Positions 41,942 to 50,732 of a DNA stretch of 64,000 nucleotides are shown one piece after another. Numbering within the stretch: the first letter of the stretch is position 1; every line of letters begins with the position of its first letter. The position numbers and the translations under genes are program-made. The notes beneath the pieces are model-generated. The model saw nothing but the letters and a program-made list of their open reading frames with translations. It was not told where the DNA came from and did not search any database. Source of the stretch: Mariprofundaceae bacterium (lineage in GTDB: Bacteria > Pseudomonadota > Zetaproteobacteria > Mariprofundales > Mariprofundaceae); contig JAJFLC010000005.1 of the NCBI GenBank assembly GCA_021772895.1, forward strand, positions 124,001 to 188,000, read 5' to 3'.

Positions 41942-44278
41942 TCATGTTGTTGCCTCTGTAAGTTTCGCATCACTTTCAGATTCTTTCTTCATATGATCCA
42001 TACGCATAAGCAATACAGGCAGCAGTAAAAAGTCTGCCAAAAGGGCCATCGCAATGGCAATTGATGTAAGCAGGGCCATCTCAGAGTTCAGCGCAAACGT
42101 CGATTGTGCCAACACCATGAAACCTGCGACCAATACAGCCGAAGTCACCACAATCGCAATGCCAACACTGGAAAATGCATAACGCACCGCAGCTTCCGCA
42201 TCCATACCTTCCTCACGGCGGGCACGCAGATATTTACTCAAAAAGTGAATCGAGTCATCCACCACAATACCAAGCGACATACCGGTAACCATCGCAGCAG
42301 CCATATTCACCTCACCCACGACGAGGCCCCACACACCAAAAGCGAGACCTGCAGGCAGAAGGTTTGGCAGCAGACTGATCATGCCAATCTTGAAGCTACG
42401 CAGGGCAATCGTAATAAGCACAGAGATCAACAGCAGTGCGATCAACGTGCCCCCAAGCATGCTCTTGATATTACGTTCACTGATATAGGCAAACATAATG
42501 GCCGGGCCAATACCTGTAGCCTGTATATCCGGCGTGTTTTCCGCCAGCCACTTCTCACCACGAATGGTGACATCACGCAGTTCTCGTGTGGTCAAATTCT
42601 GCAACGTTGCAATGATCTGTGTGGATGATTTGTCCACATTGAGCTGATTGTTCATATCCAATCCATAGGGCAGTGAAAGCTCATACAACAGCAGGTATTG
42701 CGCCGCCAGATCACGCTCTTCAGGCAATTTATACCATGCAGGGTCATCACCATGCAGACTCATGTTTAGCCGCTGAAACGTATCTGTGATTGAATTCACA
42801 TGCTCCACCTCCGGCTGTGCACGAAGCCAGTCGACAAAAGCTTTGGCATGTGCCAGAAATTTTGGATCACTCACACCATTACTTTCACCTGCTGGCAACG
42901 AATATTGCAGTTGATACAGACCCGTTAAATGCTCCGAAGTGAAGTCCACATCGGCCCGATAGGTTGTACTGGTATCAAAATATTTTACAAAATCTTCGTT
43001 CAATTCATTACGTGGAATCATGGCAAGTACCACAACAGCCGTCACAACCGCACCCACCATCACCATGCGCTGGCGACGAATCACCAGGTCAGAGAATGCA
43101 TCCATCCATTTGCTGAAACGTGTATCCCCCGCTTTTGCCCGAACCGGCAACACAGCCAACATTGCAGGCAGGAAGGTGACAGAAAAAACAAACGCAGCCA
43201 TCACACCCATGGCAGTAATGTTGCCCAGATCGTGGAACGGCGGAGAATCACTGGCATTCATGGACAGAAAACCGATCGCGGTGGTGATACTGGTCAGGAA
43301 TATCGGCATGAAATTCACCCGAAGCCCCTCAATAACCGCCAATCGCTTCTCCAGCCCTTTTCGCATGCCTGCAAGCATACTCACAATAAGGTGTATCGAG
43401 TCGGCCACGGCCAGCGTCATAATGATTGTGGTTGCGGCAGATGATGGCGGTGTAAGTTTAATACCCAGCCAACCCGCCAATCCCATGCCTGCCATGACAG
43501 AAAAAGCCAGCACCAGAACAGTCGCAATGGTCGCACTGACAGAGCGCACCAACACCAACATCATGATAATGATAATCAGGTACATAGCAGGAACGAGCGT
43601 ACCCATATCATTCATGCTCGATTCCATGAAGGCGTTGTTCATCATGACCATACCATTTAGGTAGATTTTAACCGGATATGCTGCCTCAACTTCCGCAGCC
43701 AGTTTACGTGCCGCAGCTGCGGCGGTTGGCACCTCATCCATTGCCTTTTCCGGCATCTGGAAAGTTACATTGACCGCTGTCACTGCATTATCACCTGAAA
43801 TCAATATCGTTTTTAACGAAGGTTCACGTTGTGCAATATCACGCACACGTTCCAACTGCTCTTTAGATAGATGGCTTGCGCCTTCCACCAGATCAGCGAC
43901 CACGAGATCATCACCCTCAGCTGTGGTATGCTGGAAGTTTGAAACCGAATCCACACGTAAAGCAAAAGGCAGTAACCATGCTTTTTGCGTCAGTGTCTCC
44001 ACCGCATCCATGACATCAGGGCTTACTGCATCACCTTTTAGCGATTCAACAACAAATTCAATATTATCAATCTTTGTATACGTTTCCTGCAGTTCTTCAA
44101 AGGCAATCAGCTGTGGATTATCATCACTAAAAAATACCCGGTAGTCGGTATTAAAAGCTAAAAATCGTCCGCCGCTTCCGGCAACAACCGCCAATAAGAC
44201 AGCCAGTAAAATGACTGGCCAACGCCAACGAACAATCCATTCAGCGTAGGCTTGTGCCCATTCGCTCTTCTTTTTCAT
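41942..44278 (-). CDS. MMPL/RND-superfamily exporter
   Basis: The 778-residue protein has about 12 predicted membrane segments in two symmetric halves, each with a large periplasmic loop after the first segment. The sterol-sensing/MMPL-like region includes GLAGWLGIKLTPPSSAATTIIMTLAVADSIHLIV and, in the second half, GMSLGIVVDDSIHFLSKYLRARREEG with the conserved acidic residues. Smaller than tripartite RND pumps, it fits the class moving lipids. It is followed by LolA-like and OMP genes. The perfect TetR-type palindrome at 44294-44313 lies 16-35 nt upstream of its ATG. Confidence 0.88.
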   Translation of the reverse strand: MKKKSEWAQAYAEWIVRWRWPVILLAVLLAVVAGSGGRFLAFNTDYRVFFSDDNPQLIAFEELQETYTKIDNIEFVVESLKGDAVSPDVMDAVETLTQKAWLLPFALRVDSVSNFQHTTAEGDDLVVADLVEGASHLSKEQLERVRDIAQREPSLKTILISGDNAVTAVNVTFQMPEKAMDEVPTAAAAARKLAAEVEAAYPVKIYLNGMVMMNNAFMESSMNDMGTLVPAMYLIIIIMMLVLVRSVSATIATVLVLAFSVMAGMGLAGWLGIKLTPPSSAATTIIMTLAVADSIHLIVSMLAGMRKGLEKRLAVIEGLRVNFMPIFLTSITTAIGFLSMNASDSPPFHDLGNITAMGVMAAFVFSVTFLPAMLAVLPVRAKAGDTRFSKWMDAFSDLVIRRQRMVMVGAVVTAVVVLAMIPRNELNEDFVKYFDTSTTYRADVDFTSEHLTGLYQLQYSLPAGESNGVSDPKFLAHAKAFVDWLRAQPEVEHVNSITDTFQRLNMSLHGDDPAWYKLPEERDLAAQYLLLYELSLPYGLDMNNQLNVDKSSTQIIATLQNLTTRELRDVTIRGEKWLAENTPDIQATGIGPAIMFAYISERNIKSMLGGTLIALLLISVLITIALRSFKIGMISLLPNLLPAGLAFGVWGLVVGEVNMAAAMVTGMSLGIVVDDSIHFLSKYLRARREEGMDAEAAVRYAFSSVGIAIVVTSAVLVAGFMVLAQSTFALNSEMALLTSIAIAMALLADFLLLPVLLMRMDHMKKESESDAKLTEATT

Positions 44279-44293
44279 ATTCTTCTCCTTTCA

Positions 44294-44313
44294 AAGACCG
44301 ACGCGTCGGTCTT
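44294..44313. promoter_or_regulatory. TetR-type operator 1 upstream of the MMPL operon
   Basis: A perfect 20-bp palindrome with half-sites GACCG...CGGTC sits between the MMPL start (44278) and the tetR stop (44345). A near-copy lies upstream of the tetR start at 44979-44996, which argues that both are bound by the adjacent TetR regulator. Confidence 0.75.
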
Positions 44314-44344
44314 GTTATAAAATCAAAAACAACAGAAAAACAGC

Positions 44345-44938
44345 TTACAATCGCTTTAAATAATCGATAATGCCGTGAAAGCACTCCGAAAAAATATCAA
44401 TATCCTGGGCGTTTTTTGCCAAACCGTGGGCACCTTCAATCGATGCAATTAAAAATAGAGCAGTACGCTCTGCATTAAGGTCTTGGTGAACCAGACCATT
44501 TTTCTTCCCGCGCTGTAACGCCTGCGCGATACCTTCTCGCCAACCAGACATCACATCATTAACACGCACACGAAACCCTTCATCAACAGGTGACATCTCC
44601 TGCGCCAGATTATTCAGAGGGCAACCCTTGGATATACAATCGCAATTCACCCACGTCAGCGCCTCGTGAAAAAAACTGATCATATCCTCAATCGGCTTAT
44701 CACTCCCAATGACGGGTTGCCACATGTCCATGAATTTAGGTGCAAATACCTCATCAAGCACCGCATAACCCAACGCCAGCTTACTGCCAAAATGGTGATA
44801 TAAGGCACCTTTAGAGATACCTGCTTTTTTGATAATTTCACTGGTGCTGCACGCCTGAAAGCCATGCAGATGAATCTCTTCAGCTGCAACATTCAAAATA
44901 TTCTGGCGCGTGGCCTCTGCATTATACTCAGCGTTCAT
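44345..44938 (-). CDS. TetR-family regulator of the MMPL-LolA-OMP operon
   Basis: The 197-residue protein (from the ATG at 44938) has a TetR helix-turn-helix: TRQNILNVAAEEIHLHGFQACSTSEIIKKAGISKGALYHHFGSKLALGYAVLDE. The C-terminal ligand domain is helical. The longer ORF start at 45058 is rejected because its added N-terminus is not TetR-like and overlaps operator 2. It lies upstream of the MMPL genes in the same direction. Two palindromes with GACCG-N6-CGGTC, one on each side of it, support autorepression and operon repression. The inducer is unknown. Confidence 0.85.
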   Translation of the reverse strand: MNAEYNAEATRQNILNVAAEEIHLHGFQACSTSEIIKKAGISKGALYHHFGSKLALGYAVLDEVFAPKFMDMWQPVIGSDKPIEDMISFFHEALTWVNCDCISKGCPLNNLAQEMSPVDEGFRVRVNDVMSGWREGIAQALQRGKKNGLVHQDLNAERTALFLIASIEGAHGLAKNAQDIDIFSECFHGIIDYLKRL

Positions 44939-44978
44939 ATCACTCCATTGTTGTTCATATCGCGAACCGAACGTTAAC

Positions 44979-44996
44979 CGACCGGGAAGTCGGTCG
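44979..44996. promoter_or_regulatory. TetR-type operator 2 upstream of tetR
   Basis: CGACCG-N6-CGGTCG shares its half-sites and spacing with operator 1 and lies 41-58 nt upstream of the tetR ATG. One position in the centre differs from perfect symmetry. It fits autoregulation. Confidence 0.7.
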
Positions 44997-45121
44997 CAAC
45001 CTTTCATTCGCAGAACACCCTTCATCAATGAAAATATTAATACAGCCAAGCCATACAAACACCATATTTTTCACAGACTTGGAAAAGATTTTATTATGAG
45101 ACATATTCTATTCTAAGTTTA

Positions 45122-45205
45122 AGGCAGATAAGCCTGTTACGGTTCATGGACTTCTATAATGCCGTTAAACCCCACAAAGGAATCGACGGAGCAACAAATG
45201 TGTAA
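45122..45205 (+). pseudogene. C-terminal fragment of an IS3/IS481-like integrase-type transposase
   Basis: The plus strand encodes FMDFYNAVKPHKGIDGATNV before a stop. This resembles the conserved end of rve-core transposases (FxxFYNxxRPHKGI), just after the catalytic glutamate region. The upstream frame stays open for about 20 further codons but loses resemblance. No terminal repeats or remaining transposase are visible, so it is an old relic. Confidence 0.55.
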
Positions 45206-45303
45206 ACAACGCGATGATTTCTAACATCTTATACCTGTCATCGCCCAAACGACTGTCTTGCTCATCATTATCTACATGGCTGAATATTCAATGATTAGCG
45301 TGG

Positions 45304-45789
45304 TTAGCCGCACGGGTGTTCAGATGAATCCGTTCGGGGGCACAAATTTGCATTCATTTGAGACAATACTTTCTGAGCTATATGAAGCTCTTTTTCAGAA
45401 ACACCACTCAAAGCCTGATCACTGATCGCCATCAAAGCAGGTAAAATATCAACAAATGCCAATTTTCCTTCCTCAGTAATATGCGCCCGAATCACGCGTC
45501 GATCATGCTCATCCTGAACGCGCCCAACCAGTCCACTTTTCACGAGGGCATTCATCACCCGCGTAACAGAAGCTTTATCCTTGCCAAGAATATTTGCCAA
45601 TATCGACTGAGGCATGCCATCACATTGATAAATGATCATCAGTGTGCCGGCTTCTTCAGCTGTTAATTTATATCCCAAACCTGCACACGCATTGCTGACA
45701 TGACAGCGCGCATGAGTCATCACCTGTCCTATTAGAGGCATAATTTTTCCTATGCCTATATTTAATTGTGTGTGAAAATCCTGATTCAT
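45304..45789 (-). CDS. MarR-family regulator
   Basis: The 161-residue protein (from the ATG at 45789) has a winged helix: YKLTAEEAGTLMIIYQCDGMPQSILANILGKDKASVTRVMNALVKSGLVGRVQDEHDRRVIRAHITEEG. The DHDRR-like wing (DEHDRR) is a MarR hallmark. The N-terminal helix pairs dimers. It is divergent from the TolC-RND operon with about 110 nt between starts. Two ATTGTTAAC repeats in that gap are likely operators. A longer start at 45825 adds a non-family N-terminus. Confidence 0.85.
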   Translation of the reverse strand: MNQDFHTQLNIGIGKIMPLIGQVMTHARCHVSNACAGLGYKLTAEEAGTLMIIYQCDGMPQSILANILGKDKASVTRVMNALVKSGLVGRVQDEHDRRVIRAHITEEGKLAFVDILPALMAISDQALSGVSEKELHIAQKVLSQMNANLCPRTDSSEHPCG

Positions 45790-45808
45790 TGCGTAAACAC
45801 TAATGGAT

Positions 45809-45842
45809 ATTGTTAACATCATCAATAATTGACATTGTTAAC
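45809..45842. repeat. Two ATTGTTAAC direct repeats in the MarR/TolC intergenic region
   Basis: The 9-bp motif ATTGTTAAC occurs at 45809-45817 and 45834-45842, 25 bp apart, each holding the palindrome GTTAAC. The second overlaps a TTGACA -35-like element at 45829. Location and symmetry fit MarR operators. Confidence 0.55.
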
Positions 45843-45900
45843 TATTATTTTAGGGTTTCCGCTCAAATTCATTCAGGATGAAAAAAACGTGAGGTTCGCA

Positions 45901-47403
45901 ATGTTTTGGACACGAATACTGCCTGTATTTTTGATGCTGTTAGTACCCCATAGCGTACTTGCAGAAACCACATCATTGGCTGATGTCATCCGGGCAACAC
46001 TGAATAACAGCCCTGATATCCCTGTCAACGCCCTCTCAATCGATAATGCAAAGATCGAACAACAACGTATTGAAGGCATGCTCGATTCAAATGTTTCCAT
46101 GCGTCTTGGTTATAGTGATGAAAAGGTTCCAACGGCCAGTGCCTTTGCCGCAAACAAAACGCAATACAGCCAGCTTTCCGGCGCTCTTACCAAGCCTTTT
46201 GAGAATGGCAGCACCTTAACAGGAGGCTTAAACTATAACCGCACCAAATTGACTTACCCATCATCCACACCTCCCACATTTCAATCTTCTATTAATCCCA
46301 GCTACCAAAACCAGATTGATCTGACCTATCGCTACCCATTATTACGTGGCCATGGAAACCCTGCTTACCATGACCAAATGACTGCATCGAAACAGGATGA
46401 ACAGGCTGCACATTGGCGTGTCGAGATGTTAAAAGAGCAGTTAGCCGAACAGGCAACGGTGCTCTACTTTCAGTTAACAGCTAATAATCTGAGTTACAAA
46501 CTCGCAAAAGACGCCGTTTACCGTGCAAAAAAACTATTAAAGTACCAGAAAATGCGAGAACAATTTGGGCTTATTGAGCGAGCTGACCGGCTTCAGGCTG
46601 AAGCACTTCTGGCTACCCGACGTATGGAGTTAAATATCACTGAGGCAACCGCCATACAAGGGAAAACAAATCTCAATCGGCTCATGCTTCGCGCGCCCAA
46701 TGCATTCTTGAACCCGGAACTGAACGGTGGTATTTTTTCTTCAAATAACATCGTTGAACTCTCATTGGATCATTTACTTGCAGAGGCTGAAAAATCCCGT
46801 CCAGCCTTTCGTGTCATCGAAGCCAATCTGGATGCCAGCGATGCGCGTCTTGCCGCTGCTCGCAATCAGCATGAAACTCAGGTTGATCTCGTCGGGCAGG
46901 TTGGCAGTCGTTCACTTGATAGCAGTTCAGGCACAGCATTAGCTCAGGGTTTCACCCTCAATGACCGTTTTGTATCACTAAGTGTTGAGCTTAGCGATAC
47001 ACTCACAGGCAACAGAACCAAGGCATCCATCAGACAAGCTGAGCTGAGTCGTCAACAAGCAATGTTGGAACAGATCCAAACCCGGGAGAGTGTAAAAAGT
47101 GCATTAGCAAGCGCACTGACCACATTAAACAGCACACAAAAAATAGTTATTTCAGCCAAGCAACGCGCCAAAGCCGAAAACAGCAAGTTTAATGCTGAAA
47201 TGAAGCGTTACCGGGAAGGTCGTTCAGATACCGCAACGATCATCCAGTTTGAAGGCGAATTACGTAAAGCTGAGTTGCAAACAGCGGTGCAAGAGGCATC
47301 ACTCAAGCTTGCCGTCCATCAGTTGGAATTGGCGCGTGGAAATCTCTTACCTGCGCTTGAAGCCGATAAACATCCAAATCATTCACATAAAGAGGTGAAG
47401 TAA
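45901..47403 (+). CDS. TolC-family outer-membrane efflux protein
   Basis: The 500-residue protein (from the ATG at 45901) has a signal peptide (FWTRILPVFLMLLVPHSVLA) and the TolC two-repeat layout of long helices, with RADRLQAEALLATRRMELNITEATA in the first half and YREGRSDTATIIQFEGELRKAELQTAVQEASLKLAVHQLELARGNLLPALE in the second. A GAGG ribosome site supports this start over the TTG-started longer ORF at 45829, which begins within an operator repeat. It overlaps the RND gene by 1 nt (TAATG). Confidence 0.85.
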   Translation: MFWTRILPVFLMLLVPHSVLAETTSLADVIRATLNNSPDIPVNALSIDNAKIEQQRIEGMLDSNVSMRLGYSDEKVPTASAFAANKTQYSQLSGALTKPFENGSTLTGGLNYNRTKLTYPSSTPPTFQSSINPSYQNQIDLTYRYPLLRGHGNPAYHDQMTASKQDEQAAHWRVEMLKEQLAEQATVLYFQLTANNLSYKLAKDAVYRAKKLLKYQKMREQFGLIERADRLQAEALLATRRMELNITEATAIQGKTNLNRLMLRAPNAFLNPELNGGIFSSNNIVELSLDHLLAEAEKSRPAFRVIEANLDASDARLAAARNQHETQVDLVGQVGSRSLDSSSGTALAQGFTLNDRFVSLSVELSDTLTGNRTKASIRQAELSRQQAMLEQIQTRESVKSALASALTTLNSTQKIVISAKQRAKAENSKFNAEMKRYREGRSDTATIIQFEGELRKAELQTAVQEASLKLAVHQLELARGNLLPALEADKHPNHSHKEVK

Positions 47404-50400
47404 TGGAAAAGCTGATTGCTTTTTTTGTAAAACGCGGCCTGCTGGTCAACCTGTTATCAGGCTTACTGCTTCTCGGCGGTATTTATGCAGGCATGAATAT
47501 TCAACGTGAAGCATTTCCAAGTGTGAACTTTGACATGGTCGTTATTTCAGCAGCCTATCCCGGCGCATCACCTGAAGAGTTGGAGCAGCTTGTCGCAACA
47601 CCGATTGAACGCGAACTAAAAGGAGTGGATGGCATCAAACGCATCCACTCCACATCATATTCCGGAACCATGGAACTATTAATTGAGATTGATCCCAATT
47701 ATAAGGATCGCTCCCGTTTTGTCTCCGATGTTCAACAATCGGTTAACCGTGCGGTTTTGCCGGATGACTTGCCAAACGATCCATTTGTAATCGAAATCAA
47801 ATCTGAGCAAACACCCGTGATTTCATTTTCCATGTTTGGCCCTATTGAATCATTAGAACTCAAACATATCGCAGATCACGTCGAAGACGACCTGTTGGAA
47901 ATTCAGGGTGTTTCAAAAATCAATGTTCAGGGTGATCGAAAAGAAGAGATTCGTATCACCCTTAACCCTGAAAACATGTTAAAACACCATGTTTCAACAG
48001 AAGATGTCATCCAGCTGATTCAAAAATGGAATGTCAATGCGCCGGGTGGACAATTAAAAACTGATCATGGTCTGAAAACAATCCGTGTAAACGGCGAATT
48101 CACGTCTGCGGATGATGCTGCACAGCTGGTTTTGCGAGCCAATGAATTTGGTCAGGCATTGTATTTATCTGACGTAGCAGATGTGACACAAACGCTGGAA
48201 AAACCACGTCGTCATATCGGTGCCATGGGAGACTCGGCAATGAATTTCACGGTTGTGAAACAAGCCGATGCCGATATTATTAAAGTGGTAGACAAGGTCC
48301 GGGCTTATTTACCAACGATTGCAGAGCGATATCATGAGGACATTCAGGTTCGCGCCTATCAGGATTTCTCTATCAATACACGCATTCGCCTGAACGTACT
48401 CACAAGCAATGGCGCGATTGGTCTTGCATTCGTATTACTTACATTATTTCTGTTTCTGCGCCCTTCGGTTGCGTTCACAACAGCCTGGGGCCTGCCGATC
48501 ATCTTCTTCTCAGGCTTACTGGTTTTGTTCCTGATGGGAACAACACTGAACCTGCTCACCATGTTTGGTTTTATTATTGTGCTGGGTTTGATGGTCGATG
48601 ATGCCATTATCATTGGTGAAAATGCGACCTGGCATATGGAGCGAGGTTTATCACCTGTTGAAGCTGCCATCAAAGGCACCCACGAGCTTTTGGGGCCCGT
48701 TACAGCCACAGTTTTAACCACGATTGTTGCCTTTTTACCCATGATGTTTATGGATGGTATTATTGGTAAATTTGTTTATTCCATCCCGGTTGTTGTTATT
48801 ATTTTACTGGCTTTCTCATGGGTTGAGGCGATTTTCATCTTACCAAATCACATTACAGACCTGGCCAATGCAAAAAAACATCCTAAAGAGAATGCTATGT
48901 TGATATGGATTACGGATGTGTACGAAAAGCTGTTACGTAAAGCACTTCGGCTTCGTTATCTCACGATCATACTAACATTCCTTGGTCTGTTTGGCGCTGT
49001 CGCATTGGCAGGTGTCGTGAAGTTTCAACTCTTCCCCGCCGGAGCTGAAGATCAGTTTTATCTGCGCATTGCAACCCCTGTGGGTTCAACATTGGAAGAA
49101 ACGCAGCAAACATTGCTTAAAATGGATGCAGAGGTCAGAAAACGTATTCAACCTGAACTTTTAGAAACAACCGTAACCGTTGCAGGCCTGAACAGTGCGG
49201 ATGACCGCGAAGACCTTAAACAAATTGGTGATCGATTTGGTTTTTTACGTGTTATTTTAACCTCCTTTGCCGAGCGTGATGTTTCTGCATATGATGTAAT
49301 GGCCGATGTTGAAGATGGTTTTGAACAATTATACCCGGACGTAAAAATTAACTTTGTCATGCTCAAAGGTGGCCCGCCAACAGGCAGGGCACTGCAAGTG
49401 GAAATTACGGGTCAGGATGAACACCGTGAAAAAAGTGCACGCAATTTAATTACACTATTAAAAGACATAAAGGGTGTGCATTCAGTCGAAAGTGGTTTGC
49501 AAAAAAGTGTGCCTGAAGTCCGTATCGTTCTTGATCGATCACTTGCAGCCTATGCAAACGTTGACCTCGCTGCGGTTGCAACACACATTCGAGCCGCTTT
49601 TGATGGTATACGTGTTTCGACTTTAAAACGGGATAAAGAAGAGGTTGATGTAACTGTGCGCTATCCTGAGCTGGCACAGCATGACGTGGGCACATTAAAA
49701 CAACTATTAATCCCCAATCGCACGGGTGGTCTGGTGCCACTGGAAAAAATCGCACAATTTAAAGAGGTTCCAGGCGTCACGAGCATTCGTCATAAAGATG
49801 GAATCCGGGTTCTCAATGTATCGGCAGAAGTCGAGCCTGACACGATAACTTCGAAAGAACTTAATGCTCTGGTCAAAAAGAAAGCAAGTGCATGGTTGAG
49901 TTCTCCAGAAGCAGCACTCGTCAAATATCGATTGGGTGGAGAACAGGAGAGAACAGAAGAATCCGTACAAGGCCTCCTCTTCAGCTTTGCTTTTGCTTTG
50001 CTCGGTATTTTCATCATTCTTGCCATTCAGTTTAACCGCATGTCTTACCCTTTACTGGTGATGTTTTCGATCCCGTTTGGCGTGATTGGTATTGTGGTAG
50101 GCCTGTTCCTGCATGGGCAACCACTGTCGTTCATGTCCCTGATGGGCTTTGTGGCATTAACCGGCGTGGTGGTAAACTCAGCGCTGGTACTGGCCGTGCT
50201 TATTCAGCGTGAGCTGGCCGAAGGTGTTCCCTGGTTTGAAGCCATTATTTATGGTGGCCGACGGAGATTACGAGCCGTATTATTAACTGCGATCACCACT
50301 GTTGTGGGGCTGTTACCTACAGCATATGGCTGGGGTGGGCTGGATCCATTTGTGGCTCCTATGGCACTGGCTCTTTCATGGGGTTTAATCTTTTCGACCA

Positions 50401-50510
50401 TGATTACATTGTTTGCCGTGCCTGCCGCGTTGGCAATCTCACTGGATGTCAAACGTCAGGTTTTGCGATGGACCGGGTCTGTTGATGCCAATGAAGAAAA
50501 AAATACCTAA
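47403..50510 (+). CDS. RND-family efflux transporter (HAE1/AcrB-like)
   Basis: The 1035-residue inner-membrane protein has two halves with 12 membrane segments in all. The N-terminus AFFVKRGLLVNLLSGLLLLGGIYAGMNIQREAFPSVN and GLMVDDAIIIGENATWHMERGLSPVEAAIKG (proton-relay acids in the fourth segment region) identify it. Such pumps normally need a periplasmic adaptor and an outer-membrane channel. The TolC gene is adjacent and overlaps by 1 nt, but no adaptor gene lies beside it. Proton-driven export of drugs, lipids or metabolites is inferred; control is probably by the divergent MarR regulator. Confidence 0.9.
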   Translation: MEKLIAFFVKRGLLVNLLSGLLLLGGIYAGMNIQREAFPSVNFDMVVISAAYPGASPEELEQLVATPIERELKGVDGIKRIHSTSYSGTMELLIEIDPNYKDRSRFVSDVQQSVNRAVLPDDLPNDPFVIEIKSEQTPVISFSMFGPIESLELKHIADHVEDDLLEIQGVSKINVQGDRKEEIRITLNPENMLKHHVSTEDVIQLIQKWNVNAPGGQLKTDHGLKTIRVNGEFTSADDAAQLVLRANEFGQALYLSDVADVTQTLEKPRRHIGAMGDSAMNFTVVKQADADIIKVVDKVRAYLPTIAERYHEDIQVRAYQDFSINTRIRLNVLTSNGAIGLAFVLLTLFLFLRPSVAFTTAWGLPIIFFSGLLVLFLMGTTLNLLTMFGFIIVLGLMVDDAIIIGENATWHMERGLSPVEAAIKGTHELLGPVTATVLTTIVAFLPMMFMDGIIGKFVYSIPVVVIILLAFSWVEAIFILPNHITDLANAKKHPKENAMLIWITDVYEKLLRKALRLRYLTIILTFLGLFGAVALAGVVKFQLFPAGAEDQFYLRIATPVGSTLEETQQTLLKMDAEVRKRIQPELLETTVTVAGLNSADDREDLKQIGDRFGFLRVILTSFAERDVSAYDVMADVEDGFEQLYPDVKINFVMLKGGPPTGRALQVEITGQDEHREKSARNLITLLKDIKGVHSVESGLQKSVPEVRIVLDRSLAAYANVDLAAVATHIRAAFDGIRVSTLKRDKEEVDVTVRYPELAQHDVGTLKQLLIPNRTGGLVPLEKIAQFKEVPGVTSIRHKDGIRVLNVSAEVEPDTITSKELNALVKKKASAWLSSPEAALVKYRLGGEQERTEESVQGLLFSFAFALLGIFIILAIQFNRMSYPLLVMFSIPFGVIGIVVGLFLHGQPLSFMSLMGFVALTGVVVNSALVLAVLIQRELAEGVPWFEAIIYGGRRRLRAVLLTAITTVVGLLPTAYGWGGLDPFVAPMALALSWGLIFSTMITLFAVPAALAISLDVKRQVLRWTGSVDANEEKNT

Positions 50511-50578
50511 CCATTTTGATAAAGAAATTTTAATAAGCAGTTCATAATAAAATAATCTGCATAACTTATCGTTACGAA

Positions 50579-50664
50579 GGTCTGGTGCCTCCCTCCCCTC
50601 CCTCCCCTGGCATCAGACCTCGTTTCTAAAGGCTCCGTTAACCCGGAGCCTTTTTTTATTGTTC
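50579..50664 (+). ncRNA. Candidate small RNA or structured 3' region with C-rich loop, ending in a terminator
   Basis: Downstream of the RND gene, GGTCTGGTGCC (50579-50589) and GGCATCAGACC (50609-50619) form an 11-bp stem with one G-T pair. The 19-nt loop is almost pure C with T (repeats of CCCTCC). A second hairpin, a strong terminator, follows 11 nt later. Two stems with a C-rich loop and an intrinsic terminator resemble anti-Shine-Dalgarno small RNAs. A promoter of its own is not clear, so it may instead be the processed 3' end of the RND mRNA. Confidence 0.45.
50631..50664 (+). terminator. Intrinsic terminator after the RND gene
   Basis: GGCTCCG and CGGAGCC arms flank a short loop (TTAACC) and are followed by seven T. 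It ends the tolC-RND transcript and the candidate RNA upstream. Confidence 0.88.
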
Positions 50665-50732
50665 CCGTCAACTCAAACAAGGTCTACAATACATATTAGA
50701 CAGGTTATTTCTTTGAACCACAGGAGCGTAAC

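Larger units (their letters stand above)
44939..45303. other. Region between tetR and marR with a transposase remnant
   Basis: About 365 nt without an intact gene. It holds TetR operator 2 (44979-44996) and, on the plus strand, a fragment of an integrase-type transposase (45122-45205). The rest shows no gene or recognisable RNA. Confidence 0.55.

Noticed and set aside
42104-43664. Three overlapping plus-strand ORFs up to 214 residues
   Set aside because: Opposite the MMPL exporter gene, whose motifs are intact; these reflect codon bias of the real gene.
45829-45857. TTGACA with TAGGGT as promoter of the TolC-RND operon
   Set aside because: The -10 match is poor; kept only as a note in the repeat entry, not as a promoter.
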